Source: Parendozoicomonas haliclonae
GTDB taxonomy: Bacteria; Pseudomonadota; Gammaproteobacteria; Pseudomonadales; Endozoicomonadaceae
Assembly (NCBI RefSeq): GCF_900174585.1
Contig: NZ_FWPT01000005.1
Span: 186,001-250,000, forward strand
Direction of reading: 5' to 3'
Length of the DNA: 64,000 nt
Shown: positions 1 through 8,740 of the stretch, piece by piece
How the letters are laid out: each line of letters starts with the position of its first letter
Position numbering within the stretch: position 1 is the first letter of the stretch
Made by a program: the position numbers and the translations under genes
The notes under the pieces: generated by a model
Databases searched by the model: none
The model's input: only the letters and a program-made list of their open reading frames with translations
What the model was told of the DNA's origin: nothing

Positions 1-1
1 A

Positions 2-412
2 ACCGTGTTATGTGGCTGGCTGGCATCCCGTGGCGGTTCCTGTCGCAACACCATGATTCTTGGCTCGACGCTGACCCTGCTGCTGCTTCTCTCTATCGTT
101 TTTATGTCTATGGCCAGTGCTTTGATGGCGGTGGTGCTGTTCTGTCTGGGGCTGGTGATCGGTTCTTATGGGCTGGCTTTTGTAGCGCCGGAAAAGTCTC
201 TGCCACCTTCGGGGCTGGGTGTGGCACTGGCGTTTATTAATGCCATGTTGCTGGTGGCCGGGCAGATACTGCAACCTCTGCTCGGGAGCTTGCTGGATAT
301 GCGGGCGACGTCTGCTGGTGTAACACTGCCCGATTATCAGGTGGCGTTTGTTCCGCTGTTGGCACTGGCCGGGATTGCACTGGTCTCTTCTCTGCTTTTG
401 AGGAGGGCTTGA
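2..412 (+). CDS. MFS transporter, C-terminal fragment (5' end outside window)
   Basis: The reading frame is open to the left edge, so only the last ~136 residues are present. They form strongly hydrophobic segments separated by short polar loops. A glycine/leucine-rich helix follows residues APEKSLPPSGLGVALAF, and a cytoplasmic loop with LLDMRATSAG precedes the last helix, as in the C-terminal half of major facilitator superfamily permeases. The frame ends TGA at 410-412 and the next gene, another MFS permease, starts at 414, so the two are almost certainly co-transcribed. Substrate cannot be told. Two adjacent full MFS permeases could be paralogues or could act on related substrates; that is inference. 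Confidence 0.75.
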   Translation, partial: TVLCGWLASRGGSCRNTMILGSTLTLLLLLSIVFMSMASALMAVVLFCLGLVIGSYGLAFVAPEKSLPPSGLGVALAFINAMLLVAGQILQPLLGSLLDMRATSAGVTLPDYQVAFVPLLALAGIALVSSLLLRRA

Positions 413-413
413 G

Positions 414-1697
414 ATGCAGGATAACAAGTCCATCCCCGAAGAAACGGCTGAAGAGCGGGTCACTGAGGTTGTACTGCCGCAGGTGGCATCCACGCGCGGT
501 GTGCTGGCCTACTTGACCGCCGGTTTTCTGGTGATGCTGCAGTTTGTGCTGCAGGGCTCGGTAAGCCTGATGGTTCCGGAAATCAAGGCTGACCTTCAGC
601 TGCAGGAAGCGGGTGTTGGTCTGCTGTCTTCGATCTTCTTTTATCCCTATGTTTTTCTGCAGATCCCTTCCGGCTGGCTGTTGTCCCGCTATGGCTGTCG
701 AACCCTGATTATGGGTGCCGGGCTGGTGATGGCGTTGGGTTGTATGATCCAGTCTTCCGCAGACACGGCATTAATGATGATGCTGGGGCGGGCTGTGACC
801 GGTATCGGAGCGGCCCCTGTGGTGGTCTGTTTTCTGGGGACCATTGAACGGTTCTTTATTGCCAGCATGTTTGGCGCACTGGCGGCCGGGATGGAGATGC
901 TGGGGATGATTGGCGCCTGTTTCGGTGATTTTCTGATTCCCGAAAGTATTGCCCTGTGGGGCTGGCGCTATACCTTGAAGATCTTTGTGTTGCTGTGCCT
1001 GATCCCGGTGATTCTCAGTCCGCTGTTGATGAGTGACAGACAGGGGTTGGCGATCGGATCCGATGGTGAATCCAATAACTGGAAATCAGTGTTTCGTAAT
1101 GGTCGGATCTGGGTGGTTTCGCTTTACAGTGGTCTGATGTTTGCGGTGATCAATGCCTTTGCTGCGCTCTGGGCGATACCATTTCTGGAGGCAGATCCTG
1201 AATGTGTCGGCAAGGCCGGGCATATGGTGGGCATGGTTTTTCTGGGTGCGGCGGTCGGGGCGCCGATGCTGGGCTGGCTGGCCGACCATGGTTTGAATAT
1301 CCGTAACGTTATGATGAGTTGTGCAATCCTGACTGTGGGACTGTTTATGGTCATTCTGTCGGGCATCTTGCCGCCATCCCTGCATTATCCCATGCTGCTG
1401 GTGCTTGGGCTGTGTGCCTCGGCTTATATGTTGCCCTTTGTGCTGGTAAAACACTGGCTGGTCGGGGAGGCTCTCTCTATGGGACTGGCGCTGGTCAACA
1501 CGGTCAGTGTTATGGTGGGTGCTTTGTTCTATCAGCCCGTGATCGGCTGGCTGCTTGGTCTGCATGCGGATGTCTGCATGGAACACTACCGGCAGGCTTT
1601 GCTGATTATTCCTGCGGGTGTTGCCGTGGCTGCCTGTCTGGTCATGACTCTGCGTTTTCCTCCTCCGAGGGTGGTCACTATTCCTGTGAAACGTTGA
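414..1697 (+). CDS. MFS transporter
   Basis: A 427-residue inner-membrane permease with about twelve hydrophobic segments, the usual MFS length. A polar N-terminal tail of ~28 residues precedes the first helix. The segment around residues 78-97 (PSGWLLSRYGCRTLIMGAG) is the MFS loop 2-3 signature (G-x-L-x-x-R-x-G), and a weaker copy, GWLADHGLNIRNV, occurs near residue 285 in the second half, as expected from the internal duplication. An MFS permease fragment ends one base upstream, so both belong to one transcript. Substrate is unknown. It resembles the large MFS_1 group rather than sugar or drug subfamilies I can name. Confidence 0.85.
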   Translation: MQDNKSIPEETAEERVTEVVLPQVASTRGVLAYLTAGFLVMLQFVLQGSVSLMVPEIKADLQLQEAGVGLLSSIFFYPYVFLQIPSGWLLSRYGCRTLIMGAGLVMALGCMIQSSADTALMMMLGRAVTGIGAAPVVVCFLGTIERFFIASMFGALAAGMEMLGMIGACFGDFLIPESIALWGWRYTLKIFVLLCLIPVILSPLLMSDRQGLAIGSDGESNNWKSVFRNGRIWVVSLYSGLMFAVINAFAALWAIPFLEADPECVGKAGHMVGMVFLGAAVGAPMLGWLADHGLNIRNVMMSCAILTVGLFMVILSGILPPSLHYPMLLVLGLCASAYMLPFVLVKHWLVGEALSMGLALVNTVSVMVGALFYQPVIGWLLGLHADVCMEHYRQALLIIPAGVAVAACLVMTLRFPPPRVVTIPVKR

Positions 1698-1798
1698 AGC
1701 TTCTCGTTGTAGCACTCCCATGAAATGGAGTTTGTAACCAACGTACGACTTCGGTAACCTGCATCGGAATAAAAACCATGTACGTTCTGGGGGAAGTT

Positions 1799-2224
1799 AT
1801 GAGTATCTGGAAGTATGAAATCAGCCTTGAGGCCTTGAATAACAGTCTCAAGGACACCCTGTGTGAACATCTTGGCATGGTCGTGACCGAGATTCACGAC
1901 GATGGTCTGACCGGTACCATGCCGGTGGATTCCCGCACTGTTCAGCCTATGCGCCTGCTCCACGGTGGTGCCAGCGTGGCGTTTGCCGAGTCTCTGGGCA
2001 GCATGGCCGCCAATATTGCCGCCGGAAAAGGCAATTACTGTGTTGGTCTGGAAATTAATGCCAATCATGTTCGTTCTGCACGCAGTGGGCTGGTGACTGG
2101 TCGTGCAAAAGCCATTCATATTGGTCGTTCCACCCAGGTCTGGGATATCCAGATTCATGATGAGCAGGATAAGCTGCTCTGCGTCTCCCGCCTGACCATG
2201 GCGGTGAAATCAATCGGCAAATAA
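1799..2224 (+). CDS. Hotdog-fold acyl-CoA thioesterase (PaaI/YdiI family)
   Basis: A 141-residue protein of the small hotdog thioesterase family, which hydrolyses aromatic or short acyl-CoA esters in the cytoplasm. The family signature is clear: residues RLLHGGASVAFAESLGS hold the H-G-G and the catalytic acidic residue, followed by NANHVRSARSG, the typical loop that packs against the CoA. Length matches YdiI/MenI-type enzymes. The start at 1799 is preferred over the in-frame ATG at 1778 because GGGGAAG lies just upstream at suitable spacing and the protein then begins with MSIWK. Followed after 32 bases by an alpha/beta hydrolase gene. The exact substrate is not determinable. Confidence 0.85.
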   Translation: MSIWKYEISLEALNNSLKDTLCEHLGMVVTEIHDDGLTGTMPVDSRTVQPMRLLHGGASVAFAESLGSMAANIAAGKGNYCVGLEINANHVRSARSGLVTGRAKAIHIGRSTQVWDIQIHDEQDKLLCVSRLTMAVKSIGK

Positions 2225-2256
2225 CCGGTTGTCTAACAGGCTATAACAACAAAAAT

Positions 2257-3129
2257 ATGGATAGTTCACTGACCTTTACCGTCTCCGGCCAAAGCTTCTC
2301 GGCATTAAGCTGGGGCGATGAAAATGCGCCGGTGGTGCTGGCGCTCCATGGCTGGCTGGACAATGCCGCCAGCTTCAGCCGTCTGGCACCTCAGCTGGAA
2401 GGCATGCGCATTGTCGCTGTCGATCTGGCCGGGCATGGGCACAGTGATCATCGTGGGGTTGGGGCGGATTATCCGCTCTGGTCCCATATACCTGATGTGC
2501 TGGCGATTGCCGATCAGTTGGGTCTGGAGAAAATTCATCTGCTGGGGCATTCCATGGGGGCCATTATTGCCACAATGCTGGCGGCAACCGTTCCTGAGCG
2601 AGTGGCTTCCCTGACCCTGATTGATGGTTTACTGCCCGCTGCGACACCGGCCGAACAGACCGCAGAACAGTTGCGTAAGGCTGTGCTTTGGCGTAATCGT
2701 AAGCGTAATGGCCTGCGACAGTTTGCCAGTATTGAGGATGCCGTACGGGTACGGCAGACCGGATTTGATACCATTAGTGCTGATGCGGCTGAAATTATTG
2801 TCCGGCGTGCGCTGAAAGCGCACAATGAAGGCTGGGTCTGGCGCTCGGATCCTCGGCTGATGGCTCCGACGGCACAGCGGCTCACGCTGGAACAGTGTCG
2901 GGTGCTGGTAGAGGCTTTGGACGCTCCGGCCTTGCTGGTAACGGCCCGTGACGGATTTGTTGATAAGGCTCTGAGTGCCAGCCAGGAGTTGCAGAAGCAT
3001 CTGAAAGTGCTGACTCTTGAGGGTGACCATCATCTGCATCTGGAAGCAGATACGGTTGCAGCAGTGGTCAAGGCCATCAGCCCCCATTTACAACAGGTTC
3101 TGAACCAGGAACATAACAGTCAAAGGTGA
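2257..3129 (+). CDS. Alpha/beta hydrolase
   Basis: A 290-residue soluble hydrolase of the MhpC/epoxide-hydrolase-like alpha/beta group. Visible motifs are the oxyanion-hole HGW at residues 31-33, the strand VAVDLAGHGHSD near 54-64, the nucleophile elbow GHSMG at 97-101 (Ser99), and a histidine-rich GDHHLHLEA stretch near 256-263 supplying the catalytic His. An acid residue in the DGFVDKA loop (~230-236) could complete the triad. No signal peptide is present. It lies between a thioesterase and a DUF4892 gene and may be co-transcribed with both (gaps 32 and 7 bases). Family members cleave esters, lactones or C-C bonds; the substrate here is unknown. Confidence 0.85.
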   Translation: MDSSLTFTVSGQSFSALSWGDENAPVVLALHGWLDNAASFSRLAPQLEGMRIVAVDLAGHGHSDHRGVGADYPLWSHIPDVLAIADQLGLEKIHLLGHSMGAIIATMLAATVPERVASLTLIDGLLPAATPAEQTAEQLRKAVLWRNRKRNGLRQFASIEDAVRVRQTGFDTISADAAEIIVRRALKAHNEGWVWRSDPRLMAPTAQRLTLEQCRVLVEALDAPALLVTARDGFVDKALSASQELQKHLKVLTLEGDHHLHLEADTVAAVVKAISPHLQQVLNQEHNSQR

Positions 3130-3136
3130 TCGCTGC

Positions 3137-3685
3137 ATGCAAAAGGATTGGGTCTCTTCTGTCTTTCGTGCCTTCCTCGCCAGTCTTTGTCTCTTGTCAT
3201 TGCCAGCGGCTGCCACCGGTGTTGCGGCCGGACCGGAAGCTTTGCCCGTTTATCCTAATGCCAGCCTCACACTGAAAGAGTCCCGGATGGCCCGGGATTA
3301 TCCGCTGCTGTCGTCTCGGGTCAGCAAGATCCGCGGCAAGATCCGCTCGACCGATGCCCAGTGGCTGAATGGTCAGCTGGAGCGCCGTATCTATGAACTC
3401 CCAACTGGCCGTAGCAGTGCTGATGGCTTCCGGTTTATTCAGGAAGAGCTTGGTAAACTGGGAGCTCAGGATATTTTCAGCTGCACAGGGCGTGATTGCG
3501 GGCAGAGCAATCTGTGGGCCAATGATATCTTCCAGGTCGCCAATCTTTATGGTCGTGAACGGGAGCAATCCTATCTGCTGGCCAAAAGTGCCGAGGGTGG
3601 CAGTTACTGGCTGGCTTATGCGGTCACCCGTGGCACCAACCGCACCTATTTGCTCATCGACTATTTCACGCCTGATACACCTTAA
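3137..3685 (+). CDS. Short DUF4892-family periplasmic protein
   Basis: A 182-residue protein with a clear Sec signal peptide (hydrophobic core FLASLCLLSLPAAATGVAAG, cleavage probably near residue 26-32). The mature part begins with LPVYPNASLT, then a strand-rich region with RRIYELPTGRSSADGFRFIQEEL and FSCTGRDCGQSNLWAND, which I recognise as the N-terminal part of DUF4892 proteins of Pseudomonas relatives. Those are usually longer with a second C-terminal domain; this copy ends soon after DYFTPDTP, so it is a short version. Two cysteines in the CTGRDC loop may form a disulfide. Function is unknown. Starts 7 bases after the hydrolase stop. Confidence 0.65.
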   Translation: MQKDWVSSVFRAFLASLCLLSLPAAATGVAAGPEALPVYPNASLTLKESRMARDYPLLSSRVSKIRGKIRSTDAQWLNGQLERRIYELPTGRSSADGFRFIQEELGKLGAQDIFSCTGRDCGQSNLWANDIFQVANLYGREREQSYLLAKSAEGGSYWLAYAVTRGTNRTYLLIDYFTPDTP

Positions 3686-3725
3686 AACACCTCACTGTTT
3701 CCGGTTATAACCCCTCCTGTCTCGC

Positions 3726-3750
3726 CGATAACCCTGGTTAGGGTTTATTG
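3726..3750 (+). terminator. Weak terminator-like hairpin
   Basis: TAACCC / GGGTTA arms separated by a short loop, followed by a T-rich stretch (TTTATTG), between the DUF4892 and patatin genes. The stem is short and the T tract interrupted, so this is only suggestive. Confidence 0.3.
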
Positions 3751-3770
3751 AAGTCAGGCAGGAAGGCGTT

Positions 3771-4724
3771 ATGGCAAAGTCCGTAGCACTGGTACTGGGC
3801 AGTGGTGGTGCCCGGGGTTACACCCATATCGGGGTGATTGAAGAGCTGGTGGCGAGAGGTTACGAGATTAAAGCCGTGGCCGGCTGCTCGATGGGAGCGC
3901 TGGTGGGCGGATTGTATGTTGCCGGCAAACTTGATCAGTACCGGGACTGGGTGCGGGAGCTGAACTATCTGGATGTGATTCGTTTACTCGACCTCTCTTT
4001 TCGCAGCCCCGGTGTGATTCAGGGAGGGCGGGTGTTTGAGGTGATTGGCGAGATGATCGGCGATGTCCGGATCGAGAACCTGCCGACTCCGTTCACCGCC
4101 GTAGCCACGGATATTGCTGCCCGAAAGGAGGTCTGGTTTCAGGATGGTGATCTGATGCAAGCCATCCGGGCTTCCATTGCAATTCCGACTCTGTTTACCC
4201 CCGTCGAACATAATGGGCGTCTGCTGATTGATGGCGGCGTGCTCAATCCTTTGCCCATTGCCGCTACAGTGTCAGCCCATGCCGATCTGATTATCGCCGT
4301 GGATCTGAATACCGATGTGGCCCCGATGAATGTCGCCTGTGAGGCACCGGTACAGGAGAATCGTCAGCAGAAAGTGCTGCACCGCTGGCTGGGTAAGCTG
4401 AACTTCCTGTCGAAAAAATATGCCAAGGGCGAGGGCAGTGATGAAGCCGCTACGGTGAAGATGGGTATGCTGGATCTGTTTAACCAGTCGCTGGAAGTTA
4501 TGCAGGAATCTCTGGCGCGCTATAAAATGGCCGGCTATGCCCCTGACATCCTGATACCTGTGTCACGGAACCAGTGCCGGTTCTATGAATTCAACCGGGC
4601 GGATGAGATGATTCAGGTGGGACGTCTGGTCACCGGACAGGTGATTGATAAGTGGGAAGAAGAACAGGCGACTCTGGCCGAGCAACGTGCGTCTGATCCG
4701 GGAGAACAGCGCCGGGCTGGCTGA
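3771..4724 (+). CDS. Patatin-like phospholipase (RssA/NTE family)
   Basis: A 317-residue patatin-fold acyl hydrolase with a Ser-Asp dyad. The oxyanion-hole loop GSGGARG is at residues 10-16, the nucleophile elbow GCSMG at 38-42 (Ser40) and the catalytic aspartate in DGG at 154-156. Length and layout match the bacterial RssA/YlbK group. No signal peptide, so it probably acts at the inner face of the membrane on phospholipids or related acyl esters. The C-terminal third (LFNQSLEVMQESLARYKMAG) is helical, followed by a charged tail. The start ATG is preceded by AGGAAGG at good spacing. Followed after 30 bases by a peptide-binding protein gene, with no obvious functional link. Confidence 0.9.
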   Translation: MAKSVALVLGSGGARGYTHIGVIEELVARGYEIKAVAGCSMGALVGGLYVAGKLDQYRDWVRELNYLDVIRLLDLSFRSPGVIQGGRVFEVIGEMIGDVRIENLPTPFTAVATDIAARKEVWFQDGDLMQAIRASIAIPTLFTPVEHNGRLLIDGGVLNPLPIAATVSAHADLIIAVDLNTDVAPMNVACEAPVQENRQQKVLHRWLGKLNFLSKKYAKGEGSDEAATVKMGMLDLFNQSLEVMQESLARYKMAGYAPDILIPVSRNQCRFYEFNRADEMIQVGRLVTGQVIDKWEEEQATLAEQRASDPGEQRRAG

Positions 4725-4754
4725 CTTTTCATCCATACATTTTGGGGGATGGGT

Positions 4755-6311
4755 ATGTTGCACGGGTTCCGCTGGATAGGGCTTTTGCCTTTTTTGATCT
4801 TCACCTCACTGGCCTGGTCGAAAGATCAGGTGATTCATATGGGGCAGCTCTCCGATCCTCATACTCTTAATCCCTTTCAAGTACAAACTTCTGATAGCGC
4901 GTTTATTTCCAATAATATTTTTGAATCTCTGGTGGTGGTCGATGCCGACGGGAACATTATTCCCGGACAGGCGGAAAGCTGGCGGCTGGAAAATAATGGT
5001 CAGCGTCTGGTATTTACCCTCCGTAAAGGCTTGAAGTGGAGTGATGGTACACCGTTAGTGGCTGAGGATTTTGTTGCCGGCCTGCGTTATATGGCTGACC
5101 CGTCGAATGCCTTTATGATGGCCAGCAAGCTGAAGATGATGCGGCTGGTGAATGCTGATGCGGTATTAAAAGGCGAGAAGCCGCCATCAGCTCTGGGGGT
5201 CTCTGCACCGGATGCACAGACCGTAGTGATGGAATTGGAGTCCCCGGTCAATTTTGCCTTATCACTTCTGTCCACTACGGCGTTTCCGTTGCCACGGCAG
5301 GTGGTCAGCAAGTTTTCTGAAACCTGGTCGCGACCTGAACATATTGTCGTAAATGGTGCTTACCTCCCCGAGAAATGGGTAATAAACGAAAAGCTGGAAC
5401 TGGTCCGCAATGATCATTATTGGGCGGCTGATCAGGTCGGTATTTATCGGGCTGTTCTGTATCCTCTCGCACCCGATACTGAGCTCAAACATTATGAGGC
5501 GGGGCAGTTGGATATGACCCGTTCCGTGGTCAGTAACCGGTCCCAGTGGCTGAAAAAGAAATTTGCCGGTGAATTGCGCATTCAGCCTATGCCCGGCACT
5601 TATTTTTATCTGTTCAATCTGGATAACCCGGATTTAAAAGAATCCAGCCTTCGTCAGAGTCTGGCGTTTGCTATTGACCGCACATTAATTACTGACCGGC
5701 TATTGGGGCTGGGGCAACAACCTTCTCGATGGTTTGCACCTGCGGAAAGTGTCAATCAGCCGGGCGTGGAGTCGCCACTGGATGCAGGCCGTAAGGCATT
5801 GCTGAAAGAGGGCAGAGCTGCCGGTCAATTGCCGGATAAACTGGAAATCCTCTATAATACTATGGACAGCCATCGGCAGATTGCTCTGGCTGTGGCAGAT
5901 ATGTGGAAGCGTAATATTGGCCTGAATGTCGGGCTGCGCAATATGGAGTGGAATGCGCTTTCCGATGAATTGAATAAGAAGCAGTTTGCCATCGCCCGGA
6001 TGGGTTGGGCGATGGGCGACCCTGATCCCTGTTTCTTATACATTATGTTTACCTCGGGCAGTCCGATGAATCAGACTGGCTACAAGAGCGCAGAGTATGA
6101 TAGGGCTTTTAATCACGCCTGCTACCAGACAAATCCACAGTTACGGCAGCAAAGTATCCTCAAGCTTGAAGAGCTACTGGCCCGAGATATGCCAGCCATT
6201 CCGTTGTACAACTACACTGACGTACGGCTGGTAAAACCTTATGTCAAAGGCTTTCCGGAATCCGGGCAGTACCCGTATTTCCGGATTCAGGATCTCTGGC
6301 TGGAAAAATAA
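4755..6311 (+). CDS. Oligopeptide ABC transporter substrate-binding protein (OppA/MppA-like)
   Basis: A ~518-residue periplasmic solute-binding protein of the SBP_bac_5 family. A signal peptide (GLLPFLIFTSLAWS) is followed by mature sequence with GQLSDPHTLNPFQ and, near residue 75, WRLENNGQRLVFTLRKGLKWSDGTP, the family signature. LRQSLAFAIDR and a C-terminal PAIPLYNYTDVRLVKPYVKG are also characteristic of OppA/MppA. The ATG at 4755 is preferred over 4749 because the GGGGG ribosome site directly abuts 4749 but sits ~6 bases from 4755. No permease or ATPase genes are adjacent, so it is an orphan receptor here that probably shares a remote transporter. The stop codon abuts the stop of the convergent smrB gene. 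Confidence 0.9.
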   Translation: MLHGFRWIGLLPFLIFTSLAWSKDQVIHMGQLSDPHTLNPFQVQTSDSAFISNNIFESLVVVDADGNIIPGQAESWRLENNGQRLVFTLRKGLKWSDGTPLVAEDFVAGLRYMADPSNAFMMASKLKMMRLVNADAVLKGEKPPSALGVSAPDAQTVVMELESPVNFALSLLSTTAFPLPRQVVSKFSETWSRPEHIVVNGAYLPEKWVINEKLELVRNDHYWAADQVGIYRAVLYPLAPDTELKHYEAGQLDMTRSVVSNRSQWLKKKFAGELRIQPMPGTYFYLFNLDNPDLKESSLRQSLAFAIDRTLITDRLLGLGQQPSRWFAPAESVNQPGVESPLDAGRKALLKEGRAAGQLPDKLEILYNTMDSHRQIALAVADMWKRNIGLNVGLRNMEWNALSDELNKKQFAIARMGWAMGDPDPCFLYIMFTSGSPMNQTGYKSAEYDRAFNHACYQTNPQLRQQSILKLEELLARDMPAIPLYNYTDVRLVKPYVKGFPESGQYPYFRIQDLWLEK

Positions 6312-6857
6312 TCAGCGTGGGCGGCTGAGCAGCACATAGACGGCACCGGTGCCGCCATCAACCGGCAGGCAGGAGGCAAAGCCAAGTACGCCGGGTACCT
6401 GTTTTAGCCAGGCATTAACATAGGTTTTCATGGTCGCCTGCTGTTCCCAGCTGCCCCGTGACTTGCCATGCACAATACGCACTGTCGTGTAGTGGTTCTT
6501 GCGGCAGAAACTGATAAACCGCTGCAGCATATCCCGGGCATCATCGAAGGTGAAACCGTGCAGATCGAGGTTGTACTGGATCTCCAGCTGGCCCATACGC
6601 AGTTTCTGCAGCTTCTTGTGCTGCAGGCCAGGGCGCAGGTGCTCGATATACTCTTCCGGAGCAACCGCCACCAGATGACTGTCTGACAAGCCATCGACAT
6701 TGATCGAGTTTTCAACCGTAGCCTGACGTCTTCTCAGCCGCAGGGTAAATTCCGGAACTTCAACTTTGCCGCTTTTGATGTCCGCCTTGTTTTGCTTGAT
6801 CGGGCGGACACCGGACATTTCACGGGCCAGCAGGTCCCGGTCTTCATCGCTTACCAT
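6312..6857 (-). CDS. smrB: Smr-domain endonuclease SmrB (ribosome rescue factor)
   Basis: A 181-residue protein with a C-terminal Smr domain: DLHG at 98-101, HGKS at 130-133, and GGTGAVYV at 168-175. E. coli SmrB is 183 residues and cuts mRNA at collided ribosomes to start rescue. The N-terminal ~85 residues are charged and contain the family's extension that contacts the ribosome (family knowledge). The gene is divergent from prmB, exactly as in E. coli, where smrB, prmB and aroC are neighbours; this context is why I choose SmrB over SmrA. It converges on the peptide-binding protein gene with zero intergenic bases, so no separate terminator fits between the two stops. Confidence 0.9.
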   Translation of the reverse strand: MVSDEDRDLLAREMSGVRPIKQNKADIKSGKVEVPEFTLRLRRRQATVENSINVDGLSDSHLVAVAPEEYIEHLRPGLQHKKLQKLRMGQLEIQYNLDLHGFTFDDARDMLQRFISFCRKNHYTTVRIVHGKSRGSWEQQATMKTYVNAWLKQVPGVLGFASCLPVDGGTGAVYVLLSRPR

Positions 6858-6925
6858 AATGTTTGAAACTGATCATTGATGCGCACCTATTTACCGGTTT
6901 TGAGGGGCTGGTGTCAATCTGAAGG

Positions 6926-6953
6926 GTTGTCGGGAGAGGATTCCTGCTAGAAT
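6926..6953 (+). promoter_or_regulatory. Candidate promoter of prmB (extended -10)
   Basis: TGCTAGAAT at 6945-6953 fits an extended -10 (TGn plus TAGAAT), with GTTGTC at about -35 with a 16-base spacer. It sits ~60 bases upstream of the preferred prmB start. Pattern match only. Confidence 0.45.
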
Positions 6954-7010
6954 TTCAGCCGCCGGCAGATTACCCTGCCGGGTTTTCCAATGATGCCTGA
7001 AGGATTGGCA

Positions 7011-7955
7011 ATGTCCGGATACCTGACTGAGAACCTGAAAGACACCGATGGCCTGATCACCATTGGTGACTGGCTGCGCTGGACGTACAGCCGGTTCAAT
7101 GAGCATGAGCTGTTCTACGGCCATGGCAGTGACAACAGCTGGGATGAGGCCTGCCATCTGGTACTGCAGGCTCTGGAACTGCCGTGGGATTTTGATGAAT
7201 CTCTGTATGGCTGTCGTCTGACCCAAACCGAGCGTGACAGACTGACGACACTGGTTTTGCGCCGGATTGAACAGCGTATTCCAACCGCTTATCTGGTGAA
7301 CAAGGCCTGGTTCTGCGATATGCCATTTTATGTGGATGAGCGGGTTCTGGTTCCCCGCTCTCCGATTGCCGAGCTGATTCGCAACGGCTTCCAGCCATGG
7401 CTGGGTGATGTGGAAGTCGATCGTGTCCTCGACCTCTGCACCGGTTCCGGCTGTATCGGTATTGCCTGTGCCGAGAGCTACCCGGGTGCTCAGGTGGATC
7501 TGTTGGATCTGTCCCCTGATGCACTGGAAGTGGCCCAGATTAATATCGACCGTTTTGAACTGTGGGATCGGGTGCAGGCGCTGGAGTCCAACCTGTTCTC
7601 TGCGCTGAAGGCCATGGATGAAAAGCCCCAGTATCAGATTATCGTAACCAATCCGCCGTATGTGGATGAAGAGGATATGTCTGATCTTCCGGATGAATAT
7701 CAACATGAGCCGGAGCTGGGATTGGCCGCGGGTAACGATGGTCTGGATCTGGCCCGGGTGATTCTGCGTGAAGCCCGTGACTATCTGACTGATGACGGTA
7801 TTCTGGTGATGGAAGTGGGCAACAGCTGCTTTGCCATGGATGAAGCTTTCCCAGATGTACCGTTTACCTGGATTGAATTTGAGCAGGGCGGTCATGGTGT
7901 CTGCATGATCACCGCTGCCGAGCTGGATCAATACCGTGATAGTTTTGCCGGCTGA
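7011..7955 (+). CDS. prmB: Ribosomal protein uL3 N5-glutamine methyltransferase PrmB
   Basis: A 314-residue SAM-dependent methyltransferase that methylates a glutamine of ribosomal protein L3. In this numbering the SAM-binding motif DLCTGSGCIG is at 141-150, the acidic motif DLLDLSPDAL at ~163-172, and the catalytic NPPY at 214-217, which binds the target glutamine amide. The N-terminal domain (WLRWTYSRFNEHELFYGHG) is the PrmB-specific form rather than PrmC/HemK. The start at 7011 is preferred over ATGs at 6990 and 6993 because GAAGGA precedes it at proper spacing and the extra residues are not conserved in character. Lies between divergent smrB and the aroC region, the standard gammaproteobacterial arrangement. 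Confidence 0.93.
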   Translation: MSGYLTENLKDTDGLITIGDWLRWTYSRFNEHELFYGHGSDNSWDEACHLVLQALELPWDFDESLYGCRLTQTERDRLTTLVLRRIEQRIPTAYLVNKAWFCDMPFYVDERVLVPRSPIAELIRNGFQPWLGDVEVDRVLDLCTGSGCIGIACAESYPGAQVDLLDLSPDALEVAQINIDRFELWDRVQALESNLFSALKAMDEKPQYQIIVTNPPYVDEEDMSDLPDEYQHEPELGLAAGNDGLDLARVILREARDYLTDDGILVMEVGNSCFAMDEAFPDVPFTWIEFEQGGHGVCMITAAELDQYRDSFAG

Positions 7956-7975
7956 TTATTAAGTTCGCAGATTTA

Positions 7976-8010
7976 TAAAAACCGACACTGGCAACAGCGT
8001 CGGTTTTTTT
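7976..8010. terminator. Bidirectional Rho-independent terminator
   Basis: AAAACCGAC and GTCGGTTTT arms around a ~12-base loop, with a run of seven T on the plus strand and A-rich sequence on the other side. It lies between convergent prmB and the minus-strand periplasmic protein gene and can serve both. Confidence 0.85.
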
Positions 8011-8018
8011 GTTCTTTC

Positions 8019-8543
8019 TTAATGGAACTGCTGCTTAAGTTGAGGGATTTCTGTATCGAGTCGGTTCAGCGCATCCTTCGCACGCTGCAAGGCAGAGTTG
8101 GCCATATCAACGTCCTGCGGCGGTAACTCCAGCCCAGGGTAACCCTGATCTCCCAGTGCCTGCATCAGATTATAAAGAATGCGGAATTGCTCAGTATTGT
8201 GCTCTAACTTTTGAAAGGCCTGAGCATTTTTCTCCTGATCAGCCCGAGTGCCGGGGAGTTCCATCGACTGTTCGAGATATTCACTGACCAGAACCAGATC
8301 ATCCAGTCCGTCCGCCAGATTAGGGTTGGTCAGTGCCGGATTCACACTGGAACGAAACAGCCAGAGCCGCTCTCCGGCCAGCTTCTGATAAGTGGTGACA
8401 TAACTGTTGTAGCGTTGTTTTTTCTCTTCCGGGGTTTCCCGTGCGGCCCAGAGTGATGTGGTGGTGACTGTTGTACTGGCGATAATGCCAGCCAGTAACA
8501 AGCGACGAGGGCTGAATGATGAGTGAAGGTTCCGAGAAAACAT
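8019..8543 (-). CDS. Hypothetical periplasmic protein
   Basis: A 174-residue protein I do not recognise. It has a signal peptide (RRLLLAGIIASTTVTTTSLWA, cleavage likely after Trp-Ala at about residue 34), then an almost wholly helical, charged mature domain of ~140 residues (ETPEEKKQRYNSYVTTYQKL, DDLVLVSEYLEQSMELPG, FQKLEHNTEQFRILYNLMQAL, NSALQRAKDALNRLDTEIP). No cysteines are found in the mature part and no lipobox. The helices suggest a small helical bundle. It is alone on its strand between prmB and aroC, in the place where other gammaproteobacteria carry unrelated genes. No function is proposed. Confidence 0.7.
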   Translation of the reverse strand: MFSRNLHSSFSPRRLLLAGIIASTTVTTTSLWAARETPEEKKQRYNSYVTTYQKLAGERLWLFRSSVNPALTNPNLADGLDDLVLVSEYLEQSMELPGTRADQEKNAQAFQKLEHNTEQFRILYNLMQALGDQGYPGLELPPQDVDMANSALQRAKDALNRLDTEIPQLKQQFH

Positions 8544-8640
8544 AAACAGACGTCCAGCAACATAAAGGAGTGAGAAGCATAGACATAACCGCTTTTTTCA
8601 CCGGAAAACCCGGCATTATTACAGGAATTGGTCGTGGGGA

Positions 8641-8669
8641 GTGGTGAAGTCAGGTCAGCTGGGTATAAT
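8641..8669 (+). promoter_or_regulatory. Candidate aroC promoter
   Basis: A perfect TATAAT hexamer at 8664-8669 lies 72 bases upstream of the aroC start, with no strong -35 (GTGGTG at 17 bases). Pattern match only. Confidence 0.35.
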
Positions 8670-8740
8670 TCGGGCTATCGTGCAGTCTACAAGTGCTATC
8701 GAAAAGCGCTATCCAGAACAATAACTGTCGGCGGAGAATT

